Shown piece by piece: positions 15,658-16,834 of a DNA stretch of 16,834 nt. The stretch is from NCBI GenBank assembly GCA_964563535.1, contig CAZLXP010000054.1, forward strand, positions 1 to 16,834. Direction: 5' to 3'. Position 1 is the first letter of the stretch, and every line of letters begins with the position of its first letter. The notes under the pieces are model-generated. The model made no database searches. It had not been told where the DNA came from and worked only from the letters and a program-made list of their open reading frames with translations. The DNA is from WVWN01 sp964563535. Its GTDB lineage: Bacteria > RBG-13-66-14 > B26-G2 > WVWN01. The position numbers and the translations under genes were made by a program.

Positions 15658-16251
15658 CTAGTCGGCGGCGAATATATGCCGTATGCCCTGCGCCAGCGCC
15701 GAGAGAAAACCGGCCCGCCGCTGTCGCGTCAACTCCAGGTAGGTGTGGCGTATCTGCTCCAGCACGTCGCCCTCTCTGTCCGCCGCGGGGCGCTCGTCGC
15801 GAAGACCCTTGGGCAAATTCACCTCGGTAAAGAGCCCCGCCGTCGTCGCTTGGGCCAACTCCGCGGTCAACGCCAGGTAGTCGTCGTCCCTCAACAGGTA
15901 GCCCCATTCGGCGATGATGTCCCGCATCCGTTCGCGGTTGGGGTTTATAACGCGCGCCAAGGTCTTGACTTCGACGGCGAGGAACGCTTCGGCCGCGGCC
16001 TTCTTCTCCTCGGGCGAAAAAGGCGCGCTCTCGCCGGCGTAGGTGGCTAACAGTCTTTCCTCCATCTCGTTGACCTTGGAACGCGCCGCGGCGTTTTCGC
16101 CCAAAAGGGCGTGAAGCGGCCCGTAGGCTTTGCTTAAGGCGGCGTCAACGGCGCGGCGGCGCCGCGCGACCGCGTATACGAGCGCCATCGCCGTAAGGCC
16201 GAAAAGCGTTCCCACGCAGAAATAACCCAGCGACGTCATCGTATTTCCCAT
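15658..16251 (-). CDS. Single-TM anchored protein of unknown function
   Basis: A 197-residue protein with one N-terminal TM helix (about 8-28, YFCVGTLFGLTAMALVYAV), then a basic stretch (ARRRR) and a mostly helical soluble region. By the positive-inside rule this region would be cytoplasmic. I recognise no family. The soluble part is rich in Ala, Glu and Arg, with segments such as ARSKVNEMEERLL that could form a short coiled coil. The start ATG has a good ribosome binding site (GGGGAGA, 7 nt upstream). It ends 1 nt before the Ca2+ ATPase start and begins 14 nt after the membrane gene upstream. The tight coupling hints at a partner role with the pump, which is inference only. Confidence 0.75.
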   Translation of the reverse strand: MGNTMTSLGYFCVGTLFGLTAMALVYAVARRRRAVDAALSKAYGPLHALLGENAAARSKVNEMEERLLATYAGESAPFSPEEKKAAAEAFLAVEVKTLARVINPNRERMRDIIAEWGYLLRDDDYLALTAELAQATTAGLFTEVNLPKGLRDERPAADREGDVLEQIRHTYLELTRQRRAGFLSALAQGIRHIFAAD

Positions 16252-16265
16252 GGCTTTCTCCCCGG

Positions 16266-16834
16266 TTAAGATGCGCCCCGTCCGGCCGCGCGCGGACCCG
16301 CCGCCAGCGCCGCCATCACGGCCGCGGCTAACGCGATTATCGCCACCGCCGTTCCGCTAAGGCCTAAAACCGGCACGAAAATCACGCCCGTCGCGACCGC
16401 GCCCAGGGCGGACCCGAGCATGTCGGTCCCGTACAGCACCCCCGCGCCCCGCTCCCCCCACATCCGCAGTGCCACGACGAACTGCGCCCCGCCGCAAAGG
16501 CCCGCCGCGAACGCCGCGCCGCCGAAGACGGCGTGCATAATAACGACGGGCGCCGCCGCCCACCGCGAAAGCAAATAAAACGCGGGCGGGAGCGCGAACG
16601 CGACGATTATCGTATACCCCAAAATATCGATCAGGCGTTGCCTGTCTCCGCCACGCGCCCCCGGCCGCGGCAGCAAACCCCCCGCCGCCAGCCCCGCCAT
16701 AAAAGCGCCGATGATTAAAGCCAGCTCCAAGTACGCCGCGCCGTATACTACCTGGAAGCCGAATATAATCAATATCTCGAGCGAAATTTCGACGAAACCC
16801 TGGGCGGCGACCGCGAGCCCCAACGCCGCCCTGC
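16266..16834 (-). CDS. Spermidine-synthase-like membrane domain protein, 5' partial
   Basis: The reading frame continues past the window edge, so the N-terminus is missing; the TTG at 16823 is not a convincing start. The visible 185 or so residues are almost all membrane helices: GFVEISLEILIIFGFQ, ELALIIGAFMAGLAAGG, a basic cytoplasmic loop (RPGARGGDRQR), and GTDMLGSALGAVATGVIFVPVLGL. This matches the membrane half of bacterial proteins annotated as fused MFS/spermidine synthase. The aminopropyltransferase domain that sometimes follows the membrane part is absent here, since the protein ends soon after the last helix. The substrate is unknown. It heads the minus-strand gene string seen in this window. 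Confidence 0.65.
   Translation of the reverse strand, partial: RAALGLAVAAQGFVEISLEILIIFGFQVVYGAAYLELALIIGAFMAGLAAGGLLPRPGARGGDRQRLIDILGYTIIVAFALPPAFYLLSRWAAAPVVIMHAVFGGAAFAAGLCGGAQFVVALRMWGERGAGVLYGTDMLGSALGAVATGVIFVPVLGLSGTAVAIIALAAAVMAALAAGPRAAGRGAS

Noticed and set aside
11796..15830. Long plus-strand reading frames opposite the propeller, DUF2062 and Ca2+ ATPase genes
   Set aside because: These have low-complexity Arg/Pro/Ala compositions and overlap well-supported genes on the minus strand.
1..16834. CRISPR array, tRNA, rRNA, IS element or prophage
   Set aside because: I found no regularly spaced repeats, cloverleaf-like sequences, transposase motifs or terminal repeats on reading both strands.

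Overview
The window is GC-rich bacterial chromosome from an organism that is probably uncultured. Both ends cut through genes, so it looks like a contig or an internal slice of one. Housekeeping content (Mfd, a Ca2+-type P-ATPase, a Wzx-like flippase) shows it is bacterial. A PorV/UPF0164-type outer-membrane barrel gene lies directly downstream of a secreted beta-propeller protein with a FlgD-like/type IX-style C-terminal sorting domain. That pair points to an FCB-group lineage or a related high-GC candidate phylum. I cannot name the lineage from sequence alone. I see no CRISPR array, insertion sequence, phage gene, tRNA or rRNA.

Layout. (1) 2-2509 (+): an open reading frame that begins as a GT4 glycosyltransferase fragment and switches at about nt 180 to an unrelated, secreted-type lytic transglycosylase; the join looks artificial or recombinational. 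(2) 6700-2536 (-): mfd followed after 16 nt by a zinc-ribbon/TM/PEGA-like protein, convergent with (1). (3) 6701-6805: a divergent promoter region with a -10 box for mfd. (4) 6806-8263 (+): a polysaccharide flippase. (5) 8367-9828 (+): five consecutive small two-TM proteins that are recognisable paralogues, with one internal terminator and one final terminator. Three of their five stop codons lie in small palindromes. (6) 16834-9950 (-): a compact six-gene string with gaps of 1-29 nt. In order of transcription it holds a spermidine-synthase-like membrane domain (cut by the window end), a TM-anchored unknown, a SERCA-like P2A Ca2+ ATPase, a DUF2062 membrane protein, an Asp-box propeller with a sorting domain, and a PorV-like barrel broken by a one-base frameshift.

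How the parts fit. Most of the window concerns the cell envelope: wall hydrolysis, glycan flipping, ion pumping, membrane proteins, and surface export. The propeller and barrel are plausibly cargo and shuttle/anchor of one secretion route. The five-gene miniature membrane-protein array is the least explained part and the best candidate for something undescribed.
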